Source of the DNA: Tyto alba
Lineage: Eukaryota; Chordata; Aves; Strigiformes; Tytonidae
Reading direction: 5' to 3'
Assembly: GCF_018691265.1 (NCBI RefSeq)
Contig: NW_024881296.1
Coordinates: 11,563,427-11,627,426, forward strand
DNA length: 64,000 nt
The translations under genes and the position numbers were made by a program. Below, one piece after another: positions 41,501 through 53,500 of this stretch (its first letter is position 1; each line of letters begins with the position of its first letter). Under the pieces are notes generated by a model, which made no database searches, was not told where the DNA came from, and saw only the letters and a program-made list of their open reading frames with translations.

Positions 41501-44500
41501 TCAGCAGGGGCCACCAGGATGGTCAAGGCTGGAGCACGTTCCCTGTGGGGAGAGTCTGGGGAAACTGGGCTTGATCAGTTTGGCGATGGGAAGGCTTTGG
41601 GGGGTACCTAACAGCAACCCCCCAGTACCTATGGGGAGTGTTATTAAGATGACAGCCATGCTCTTCACAGTGCTGCATGGCAGGAAGGCAAGGGATAACT
41701 TGTGCAAACTGAAACAAGAATGGTTCAGACAGGATATAAAGAAAAGCTTTTTCACTCTGAGGACAGCCAAGCAAGGTTGCCTAGCCTCTGACATTGTAGG
41801 GTGCAAAGACCCAACTGGATAAAGTCCTGGGCAACCTGTCTGACCTCAAAGCTGGCCCTGTTTGAGCAGGGGGGTTGGACTAGGGAACTTCTAAGGTCCT
41901 TTCCAGCTCATGTGATCCTATGATCCTTAATAAGAGTGATCCTAGACAATAACTTAGCATCTCAGGTCAGCCTTCTAGTTCAGAGTCAGTCTTGAGAAAG
42001 TCCAAAGGGAAATCCAGTAATTCCTCAACTGAGGAACTGCTAACACTAGGGCTGACATACAATGAAGTCTCCTAGATTAGAAGGGAAAAAGGGAGTTCCT
42101 GACACATATTTTTCAATTTCAAAGCAACGAATGGTAAGCTCTCCAAAGATCCCCCCCTGAGATGGTCCATTTACATTCTGTAGTTCCACCAGCAAAACAA
42201 AGGGACAAAAGAGCAGGCTAAAAATATAGCAAGTCACAAAGTAACATGCCCTTACTTGCTGGGATGCAAACTCAGCCTGAGAAGTACAGAGGCAAAGTGA
42301 AAAAAACCCTGATGGCAAAACAACTGCACCTTGATGCGGATAGTAATAAATTCCATTACTTTATCTCAGCAACAGTTTTTCCAATATTTAACTGAGAAGA
42401 TAACTTTATTTACATAAAACAGTAATTTAAAAAATTCTTTATCCAGTAACAAACAAGAATTAACAAAATCTACGTAACACAAGTGAGATGCAATCACTGA
42501 AAGAAGCACTAGGTACTTCTGGAGACAGCATGAGTTACAGGACCAAGTCTGAGCAGGGGCCTTGTCCTCTTCTGCAAGGGCTAATTTTGTAGAAAGCACA
42601 GTAATTTGTTTTAGCAGGCCATATTCCCTGTGAAAACAGCTCATGACTCAGAGCACACCTGCTTGTCACCATAGCTGAACCATAACTTTAACACAAGCTA
42701 GGTGTAGTGATTGGCAATAGGTCTTGTTCACTCCTCTTTCCGCATTCCCCTGCACCCCAACAGATGAATTAATATCTTTTGTACCACAGAGAAACTATAC
42801 TAGAGGTCAGTATAATGACTTTAGTATTAATTATCAAAACTGATGATTCTTTAAAACCACAGAAGTCATTTTTCTTTATTGATATGTGCAAGACCTTCTC
42901 AAAATGTAAATAAAAACTGGTCAGAAAAATTAATGGTAACGGGAACCATTTTTCTGAATCAAAAGGAAGACAATGGATTAGCTAAAAAAACACTGTCAAC
43001 CCAGTTCATGTTTTTCTTATGTGCTTTTTATATAAACTTCAAAGTTCTTGAGTAAGAAAAAAAAATTTCCAATTATATCACATTTACATACCTGTCAGAG
43101 TTTCTAATGTTGGAATTTTGTACTTGCTTTTATTAAATGTAAGGACATTAATTTTAAACAACTTAATGGTTAATGAAGATCACACTGCAGTTGTACAATA
43201 TTATAATTTCTCAGTACTTAATGTCCACAGATCTAGCTCCTCATACAAATCATTACTGAAGATACTGATATCAGTGGAAAAAAGGTCTTATTTCAGACTC
43301 CTAATAGATATGTTCACTCAGTTTATAGCAAACTATGTGTATCAGATCAGGGATTCTAGTGTTCTGCTTACATACTTACTACACAAAGCATTAGAAAGCA
43401 TTTCTAAGAGCACTAACACAAACAAGGAGCACAAATTTTATTCAAAATATAAATCTGAAGGATACCATCTACTTTTAAAATTTTGAGTTTCTAAAGTTTC
43501 TCCAATAGTCTTACTGCTGTAGTCTTAACATAAAGGATATGCAGAAATTCCTAGTAATAATAAGATTAACAGAAAATCAACAAATAAATAATAAGGATTC
43601 TAGTTGCAATTCTGAGAGCTATAACTAGGAATCTATACAATAATGATGTTATTTGTAAACTAAGAGTATCTGAATAATTCTCCTATTTTTTCAGATCCTA
43701 ACAACAGTTACAGTTCGAAAAATTTTTCTGGAGATGTATTTCAAAAGGGTGATGATTTAAACACTATTAATTTCAGCACAGACAACCTGTATACAAGGAG
43801 CAGAACAAAACACAATGACAAAAAGTGTGTAAAAGGCAATTCAAAGATGAACAGTGAAAAAAAAAAAAGCTAAATCAAAGCAGAGCGCAGGTAAGATACA
43901 AGGGGCTGTACTGCACAGTGCATTAAAGACAGGACCATGGTAAAATGAAACAAGGAGCAAGTGATCAAATTTGAAATAAGGTATTTGCCATTGTAAAGGT
44001 ATAGGAATTTAAATTCTAATAGCGATTATGCTTAATAAATTTTTAGGGGAAAGGAAGATGGTGAACTATATCTGACAGTCAGGGAAGTTGAGTAAAAGCA
44101 GGTTTCAGAAACTGAGCTGTGAACTGATACAGTCAGACCAGGAAGAAAGAAAAAAGAAAGAAGAAGGAAGAGACATGAATTTGGAAACACAAGCAGGATT
44201 TGGACACAGTACTAAGAAGAGGAAAGTGTAAATAAGCCACACTCAAAGGATGCTTGATTGACAGGAAGAGAGGATTCCAGACAGCAGGGAAATGGAAGAG
44301 GCTTCAGATCTGTATCACAGATCATCTTGGCAATGCTGCATTTAGTGTTCAGACTGAGCTCCTCATAATTCTTCCAAAGAAGGTAGTCCAGATATTCATA
44401 ATGTAGTAAATTGGCTGTTAAAAGTCAGTTACTGATCAGACAGAAAAGACAAAAGGCAAACATTTTCTTCCCACCTTTTAGAACGCGTGATGAGCCAGAG

Positions 44501-47500
44501 TATGATGCCTAAGCTCACTCTGTGTTTAGCTACTGCATGAACTGTGTTTAACCAAGTTGCTTCTGAGAAGTCTGATTTTAATAGTTTTATCTTGTTTTTG
44601 GCAGTTATCCTAGCCATCCCAGGCGAACAGACTGTGTTCTGTGCAGGGCATATCTCATGAATAGCCATGGATTTTCACAGAAGCTGTTTATGTCATTTTA
44701 ACTATATACTGAAGATACAGAATCAGATGTAAGACACTCTGGTATAAAAAAAGCTACATAAGCAAATGAAAAGGATTAATGTGCCAAGTCTAGTAACTTC
44801 CTCTTACTAGATGCCAGTTACCTATCATGCATACATTTTTCATACCTGTTTGCTAGTGAAGAATTCATTTTTTTTAGAATTCCAAATTCAAAAGGAAACA
44901 GTAAGTTTAGAGACTGTCAGATTCCTCCTCTCCTCTCAGAAGAAAAAAGATCACAAACATCCTCTGAACTTTTGACAAAATTTATATGCTCAGATGATTT
45001 GATAGGCTTCAACTTTTCTACTGTCTTTTTAGCATTGTATTCATAAAATATGATCAATCTGCAACCAAGACACTCTGTGGGGCTAAAAGGCATTCTTTCT
45101 AGAATAAACTGTAGAAGCAATGGTAAAGAGCAATTAAACCCAGAAGCTATGAGAACAGAAGAGCTGAAAGTAGTTTTCTAAAAATAGATATATCTGTCTT
45201 GGTTACTTAAACACTCATTACAATATGTTGATTTTTTTTTTTCTCCTAATTTAAGTCCCTGCCCATTGATTCTTTTCACATAGTTTGTCATTTATAATAC
45301 TGCAAAAATTTGTCAGGAGGAGTTCCATAACATGTATGTTAACTCCATAACAAGAGGAGTTATAATAACATGTATGTTAAGTATTGTAATGAAAAACATT
45401 TCCCCCTCCCTGATCCACTTGCACTGTAAATATAAGTTTCTGGATGAACACAGTTTTAGTAAGCAGTTCAGAATATACATTTTCTAATAAACATCAAAGA
45501 TCTTAAAAAAAAAAAATGTTTTGATTTGGTATATAGCCCCATGTTCTAAAATCAATTGCTGCTGAGCATTGCACACTATTTAAAAGTGATGGAAAACATC
45601 TGAATTTGACTGTTCTGCTCATAGAGCTAGATGGATATATAAAAATTTAACTGCAATAAAATGCCTATTTATAATTTTCTCACTCTTACTTTCAAAATAT
45701 TTATCATAGCATTAATTTTAAACTTGCCAGTCCACAATTCTTCATTTAGCAGTTATTTTATGCTTAATATCATGTTTCATGCTATCTAAAAGATTATTGA
45801 TAAAACTTTAAGGTTTGCAACAGAGAAGACAAGATCTGGTAAACCAGCTTTATGAACGCTTAAAGCAACAACAAAACGTCATTCAAAAGTACACAGTCCT
45901 TGAAGAACACATCAGTCAGTAACATAATACGGTATGAACAGACACTACCTGGGAGCAAAAAGAGTAAGGAGATTCCATTTTATTATAATCACCTTTCAGA
46001 ATAGATTCCCATTCACATATATAATCAAAAAAAAAAAGAAAAAAAGAGTCAAACTGAAATACTAGTGTCATCATGAGCAGAAAGATACAGAAAATTAAAA
46101 TGGAAAACCTGCTGTCTAGTGAACACCAACACAACTTTTCCTCCAAAATTATTAGTTACTCCAAATTTTTAAAGAGGAAAAAAGAATCTCTCTCAAGATT
46201 GTGTCAAAAGAATATTATTTTATGTATACTTTTGCATGGTATATAGTCAAGTAAAATTAAAGATGATAGCATGCACATTAAAAACAAGGTCATTATTATT
46301 ACGATTATCATATGATACTATGATTCTATTATCCTATCTATATAAAAAAAGGCTTGAAAATAGTATCCTTTTCTAATTTAAAACAAACTGGAGCATGATT
46401 TAAAATATGAACTTTGCATTGAAAACAAAATCATTAAATGGTCACAATAGTTCTTTTTGAAGATGGCAGAAGAATGGAATGAGGTTTCATTTTGGTACTT
46501 TTTTTCAAGTTTTACTTCTGGTTGAGAATCAGTACGTTGAGATCTAAAATTACTTTGCTGATGAAAATAATCAATTATTTATAATGAAATTTAAATGAAT
46601 ACAACAGAATTGAAGAAAACAATTTCAGGACCAAAGAAAACTTTATCTAAGTCCAATTTTTCCAGATGCATATGAGCTGCTATATCATTTTAGATTCCCT
46701 GCATAGCTAGGCTGATGAGAACTGAAACATATATATAGCCTCTCTTCTGTTACTTCCCTTCTCACACATACATATAAGAGTTTAACTCTGCTGTAGTAAG
46801 TTCTGCAAAGTATACCATTCAGAAATACCCTGAAATAAAATTGTCTGAAGAAGAAAAACAACAAAAAAACCTATACAAAACAAAGAAAAAAGGACCTCCC
46901 CAAGAAAACCCCTTTTAGAGCTTGCAAAAAACTCCCTGAGTTGCTTTTTATTTAGTGCAATCGCCTCAAAGTATTTAATATTCCAAAACCATCCAGAATT
47001 ATTTGCACATTCATTTGCTGAAATTTATTAATGGTAGTATTTTGCTTTATTGAAAAAAAGAAACTCAGTCTGATAATTTGCAGTCTTTCTATATCAACAA
47101 AAAGAAAGATGAACTGCAGAAACATAAGTTTGAATTCTCTCATGCACTGACAGACTTACCTTTTATGTGGCCTAGAAGACTTTTTAACCTGATATGACTG
47201 CTGAGAACAACTTCCTTCTAATAGAACAAATTAGATTTATTTAAAAAATGTAAATCAGGTAGAAAATTTACAACTTAGTGAAAAATAGAGAATCACTGCT
47301 AAGTGTTAACAGAAGAAATCATTGAACCTATCTAAAGGTCACAGTGACTGGATGTAAAGGAAAAACAAACCCTACGACTGTGCTCCATTTACTTGTGTAT
47401 TTTATGTGTTAAAAGGAACACTGAAAACATGCTCTAAATCAAATCAAGATCCTGAACTTGTTTTATGCTGTACTTAGCTGTTAGCTGCAACAATAAGAGT

Positions 47501-50500
47501 ATTATTCTGCTAGGAAGAGTTGTGGCTTTCTGAAGCTATCTGAGTGGAGAATATTGTATGCCTGCTGTGTTCAAGGTGGTCTCTCTAGTATGTAAGAGTG
47601 CCTTCTTGTTACACATTGATGAAACTGATCTCAATGGTAAATTTAAAAAGACCTCTACAAGTATAAAAAGAGAGCCAAAATCTATTATTCAATCAAAACT
47701 TTCTTTCATGTTATTAATATATTACACATTAATTATTGTATAATACATTATTATAATAAATACATCATTAAATGGTTACAATTGTATAATAATGTATTAT
47801 TTATTGCCTAGTAACCAATTCATACTCCTCTATGAATTTAAGTGACATTTGAACACCTGCTTGCAGAAATAACATTGGCTAATGAAAGGACTTTTAGGAA
47901 GCAAGGTTTATTGCTATTTTTCATGTTCTCTATTTAGAAAGAACATTAAGACACAATCATACATTTACACTGTAGAGAACAATTGAAAAGAACATATGTA
48001 TTTGTGAGAAGCAGCACTGATCTTGCTTAGAATTTATATTTCGTAAATTAAAGGTGACAGAGGACCCATGATAGAATAAAAATGCAAGCAAACTCGTGAC
48101 AGAAGAGTGAAATGTACAACACATTTCTCTACCAGTAATACTGGAAGTATTTACTCAGTCTCTATGTACCAAAAAAACAATAGAATTTGAAATAAATAGT
48201 AATGGCAATTTGCTAAAAAATAAAATGATCCAAAAGTCACAGAATATGTTTCGAGAAAACTTCAATAATACAAGATGGAGTTTGTGTGCATGGGTTTGTG
48301 TTATTTGTGAAAAGCACAGCTGGATCCCATGTAAGCACAGAAATATTGTGGAGATAGCATTCTTCCCAGTTAACTAACTAAGGAGAGAAGGCAGTTACAG
48401 TGGGTAACAGCTAAAGATTGCAATTGTCCCCAAATTATAACCACTATCTCTACAATGGGAACTCTGACTAATCTTTCTATTCAGAAATATCATTAAATAA
48501 AATTCGCTTAAGCAAAAAGAAACAAAGAACTGTCTAAGTCATACCTGTTTTCGTTCTATGACAGTTTCATGTTTTGATATTTGTCCTGGACACATACATA
48601 TGTATGTATTAGATTTTAAAATGTAAACAATTGTGAAATCTTCTTATGATGACTGTTTCTTGTCTCTGCATAATAACATAGCCTGATAATTCTCCTAACC
48701 GCTACAAAATTTGATGCGGTTTTGTTTTGGCTTACTAATAATTTAATTTTTAAAATTTATTTTTTTAGCTATTCTTCAAGATGTTTTTTTTTGTTTGAAG
48801 AGACATGGCACACCAATTCTCAACATAATCAAAATGCTCAAAGCTGGCCACAAGGCAGTCATATTTACCTCTTCGGAAAATATCTAAGAGTTACGAATAA
48901 AATTCAAATAACAGCAGAGAAGAAACAATTATTAGTATATCCCTGAAATAGTAAGTAATTACATCAGTTCCTATCATGGCTGATCAAAGTATACAAAAAT
49001 TTAAAATACAATCAATCCAAATGATTAACTGACATACAAGTGAAACAAAAACAGTATTTGCAGGACTCCAGGCATATATAAAGGCTTTCATCCTTTTTTT
49101 TTTATGCTTATAACTGAAAGCTATCTTCTCGCTATTTTTATGATGTACTTTAGTTTTTCATGCTAAAATATATATTTTTTTTTTAGAATCTTGAAAATTT
49201 GCAAACAATTTAACAAATTTCTCTTTTCCTACTCAGCTCAGTCTCTGTGGGCACTTATATAAATTCATTTTATTCCAGTGACTTTGCCTGGCAGACCTTG
49301 ATTATCCAAATCTAATTTCATTGGCTTAGCAAATTATCTAGGTGTTAAAAGTTGTGTAAGACACAAGCCTCAACATTTTTGGAATCTTTCATTTTAGGTA
49401 AATGACAGTCATCACTGCAGATAAATGATTTTACCTCTCTCTTAGGGAAAAGTATCTCCCTAAAAGCTTTTCTCTGATACTTAGAAAATGTCTTCCTCTT
49501 TCCTTCTGATTATTTTTCTATCTTTCTCACATTCTCTCTTCACAGGCGAGGCTTTAAAATGGTCAAGAAAAAACCCGTATGTTGTTTGTTATTCTACTCC
49601 TTTTCTGAAGTAGAGACAATACCTTTTTTCTTACAGACTGAAAGAGTAGCAGCGGAAGAAATGGATCGCTAGCAATCTAAACAAAATCAAGATGTTGAAT
49701 AAGCAGTTCAGCATCCTTTTTAGATTTTTAAAATCATTTCACGTAAGTATCTGTTTTCTTTGAGTCTATTTCCTAGACTCTTTCATAGAAGGCTACATTA
49801 AGCAAAAATGGTACTTTTGGAGGAAATAATATAGCTCAGCATCATGGTCTTTCCACCCCCCTTTTCAAAAACTATATAGATACATGGGTTTTTTCCATTT
49901 TTCTGAGAATTTTAACTTTGATTTCCTTCATGCCTCTCTTGGATGCTTAACTCAAAGAAGCATTATTAAGCACGCCCCGATTTTTGACAAGTTAATGCCA
50001 CTCTTGCATCTGTGGTTTGTTCTTACGTTCTCTTCCAGAGAAAAGTGCGGACTATGCCTATGGGAGCAAGGCTAAGGCTCAGGTTTCCCAAGTGAGTAAG
50101 TCACACTGAAAGTAAACTTTGGGTATTTTGGTCATTCTCACCCTTTCCTCCAACAAAAGGGAAAAAATACTCAGAAGTATTTTATTCCATAGGAAATTCC
50201 TCAGGTAAACCAGACATAGATCTGAGCACTATTCTAATTTAAGTAGTTACTGACAAGGTTGTTTTATTTGTAGTACATTTTCACCCCCATCCTAGCAACT
50301 GCAACTGTTGAATTTGAGTTAATCTTTTGACCCAACAGACACTCTTAAATAAGACTCAGTTGAGCAGGCATTGTAACTGCTTAGAGAAAGAACATATTTG
50401 CCAAGAAAGACAGAGGGGTTATACAGGAATTATTGATAAAATGTATACCAATAATTCCCTTAAATCCTCAATAAAGCATCACAGCAGTTAACAGGCAAAC

Positions 50501-53500
50501 AAAAATCCTTGTCTGATTCCTCACTTATCCACCTTTAGCAAAGGAACAGAATCCACAGCATTAGCAATTTAAAATAGGAGGGAAGCAAAGATAAGCTCAG
50601 CTGGGGGAAGAAATCTTGGCTTCCATTTGGTTTTGATTTTCTTCACTGTCTGTTTTTCTTCACTTCATAAAAATAATACTTCTTTCATATTACCAAATCA
50701 AATAAGAATTGTGCAGCAGGACTCTTTGCACGGGGTGTAAAATATACTGTTTATAATACTTCAGTACAGATACTAAGTGAAAAGATACAGAAGACCTCAA
50801 AGAAAAAACATCTCTGTTTTACTTCCTAGTAAATCTTTAATTTCTAGTGGTGACACATTTTAGGTTGGCAGTAAGGGGTATTTAAGATACCCAAAAGCTT
50901 TTCATAAAACACCAAGAATATTAATCAATACGTTACTACCATCCCTAATTTAATAATCTGAAATTTTATTAAGCATTTGACAGTATTAACATTATTATAA
51001 TGTATGTAAATTGCCTATTTCCAAATATATTTTTTTTAAATTTCCAAATTCCAAATAAACCCTGTTGCACAACTATACTTAGCAGAAACAGGACTTATAT
51101 CTGATGCAATTTAATTGAAGATTTATAACAAGAATTAAATGTAGATATTTGTAGTCAGTAAGTCAAAGCAAAGACATTCTTTAATACTTGCTTCATTTGG
51201 AATGCTCTTAGTTCACAGAAGTTCCTTGAATACTGATTCAAAGAAGTTAAAAGTCTCCTTTTCAGAATACATAAGAGGCAAACCCATTATCCTTATGATT
51301 TTATTGAAGGCAATTCTCTTTATTTTAATCCCCTCCCCTCTACCATGCTCCACAAACACCTTTTATAAAATAAAACCATCTGTAATAAAATTTCCCATTT
51401 CCTCACTACAATTTTCTACAAAATCAAACCAGTGAAGCTATGTTGTCTTTCAAACAATATTTTCCAACATTTAGCCAAAATAAATTCTAAATTTATTAAT
51501 GTATTTGTTCAGTTCTGAAGAAGTTTTAGACACACAAAATCAGTCCTTAGATACTTCTATAGCGAGTGATGAATTTCCTATTAAATTGGTCAAAAAATTG
51601 CTGAGAAATGGAAGCCAGCATTCTACCACAATGGATTATTTAGGAAAACACAACAATAGCAGAAAAAAAATCCTCAACAGTCAGTTAAGCCAAATGATTA
51701 CACATAGCTACTCATACCCATATCTTCCTGATGAATCCAAAGAAAATAGTCATTTACAGTCATATGATTTATATTGTTATTTATATTGTCATTTATATTG
51801 TTACCAAGAAGCAAAAGTTACTTGGTCATCGTAAGATTCCTAAACCTAATGAAGCATATACCTATATTCAAACTAGGAAAATTAAATTGCCATCATATAA
51901 ACATTTTTGAAAAATTAAAGCATTCTAATACTTACTCTTTATAATGGAAGCTGAAAATAAAGTTACTGTTATTGAATATACTTTTTTTTTGGTAAGTATA
52001 GAAAACATTTACAATTTGTTTGTATGTGAGAATTTGGATGGAACCAATTTCTATACTGAAAACTTCAGAGATTGGAGGATTTTAAGAACCGGTGAGTATT
52101 TCCACAGGGACATAAAAATTAAAATCTAACAACTCTAATAAAAATACCAATTAATTGAATTCTGCTGTTACAGTACTTAAATCTTTTGAAAATATATTAA
52201 AACTACCAAACTAAAAGAACAGCGGAATAATGTTTAGCCAAATGCCTGCTGCTGCTTTTATGCCATCCCATATTTCATCATTATAGACTGGCTTAAAATC
52301 TTGTATTATTGCAGCAGTTTTAGTAAGTAGGACTGAAGTGGTAGCCTGTTGCCCACACATCACATACCACTTTAACATCAGTATACATTTCAGGTTTCTC
52401 ACCTTGTCAATCATTTTACGGGCTTCCATTTCTTCAGAATTGGGATTTTCCAACTCAATTGTGTAAGTACCTTTGTCACTCTGGTCATCCTCATTGTCCT
52501 TTTCAGCAGCAGCAGAAATATGTTGGCTTTTCAACTTTTTGTCCATCTCCTGGTTCTGACTAGGCCTGTGGCCAAGGCTTCCTGAACTCCTTAGCAATGC
52601 AGCTTGTAAGACCGGTAATGTGGCAGAGGGTTCTTCTGATTTTTGTTTCAGAAGTTTTGCATGAACACCATGTACTGCTTTGTGATGCGATGAGCTAGCT
52701 TGCACAGATGAGGGGATGACTTTCTCTCCTGATGTAGGTTTCACTCTTTCAGCTCGCACATGAGGAGTTGGAGATGGAGATTCTGAGCACAGAGCTCCTA
52801 CATTCTGAGAAAAAGAGTAAGAACGTCTCTTTTGAGGATGGTCTTCATCAAAAAACTCAATCATAAAGGCAGTCTGACTCAAACCAGCTTGCTCTTGCTG
52901 CTGTTCTGTGAAATGGACTTTCTGGTGTGACTTTTTCAGCTCTGTATGATAATGCCTTAAGTGTTCTTCAAGTGCTGCCTGCTTACTGTAATGTCGGTGT
53001 GCACCAGCATTTTCTGAATCACTTTGTGTACCATCATCATGCTTATTCCCTACAAGCAAAGCAAAAGAATATATAGCACAATGAAACAAACACAAAAACA
53101 CCCCAATCCAACACATACAAAATAAACTGGCAAACAGAGAAAGAATTTCAAATTGGTTTTCTGTTTAGACTTCAAGAGCTTTCAGTACCTGGCTCTGCAA
53201 ATTTTGTACAGCCCCTGATAACGTGTTCAACTTGCTATGAGTCAAACAGTAAACCACTTTATAAGCTGATCAGTAACAGCAGTGCATTTGAATTACCCTT
53301 TTCACCAGTATTCTCATGTGTGAATATTTATCAGTGACTTAAAAAAGCCAGTATTTTACCAGCTGTACTATAGTACGTTTCCAAATTATATTACTTTTGT
53401 TACACAGTTGATTACAAATGACTACTGAAACATTCTAGGCAGGGTTAAGAGGAAAAAGAAAACCCTAAAATAGTCCTTCTGGTAGCTGAAAATACCCACT

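Larger units (their letters stand above)
37588..52402 (-). other. CEP170: CEP170 longest intron (14.8 kb)
   Basis: Phase 0 intron. It contains the CR1 LINE fragment (about 41450-41932), tandem repeats near 45316-45380 and 51766-51803, an AT-rich inverted repeat near 47735-47815, a microexon-like segment at 48869-48883, and a cluster of exon-like segments on the plus strand at 49546-50091. Remaining sequence is AT-rich and unrecognised. Confidence 0.85.

Noticed and set aside
41501..41822. Open frames of 83-101 codons on both strands
   Set aside because: They lie in the diverged CR1 fragment and do not correspond to its reverse transcriptase or any host protein.
43093..43190. Open stretch before donor ACAG/GTATGTAA reading [10 protein letters not shown]
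   Set aside because: No good acceptor and the phase does not fit; shows how easily protein-like frames arise here.
47160..47200. Strong splice pair on the minus strand (donor AAAG/GTAAGTC) enclosing [13 protein letters not shown]
   Set aside because: 41 nt, not a multiple of three, in a phase 0 intron; inclusion would shift the frame. Nearby 48547-48587 also fails phase.
52211..53116. 301-codon open frame treated as a gene of its own
   Set aside because: Its first part (about 53050-53116) and its end (52211-52402) are intron read-through. Only 52403-53049 matches CEP170 and has splice sites.
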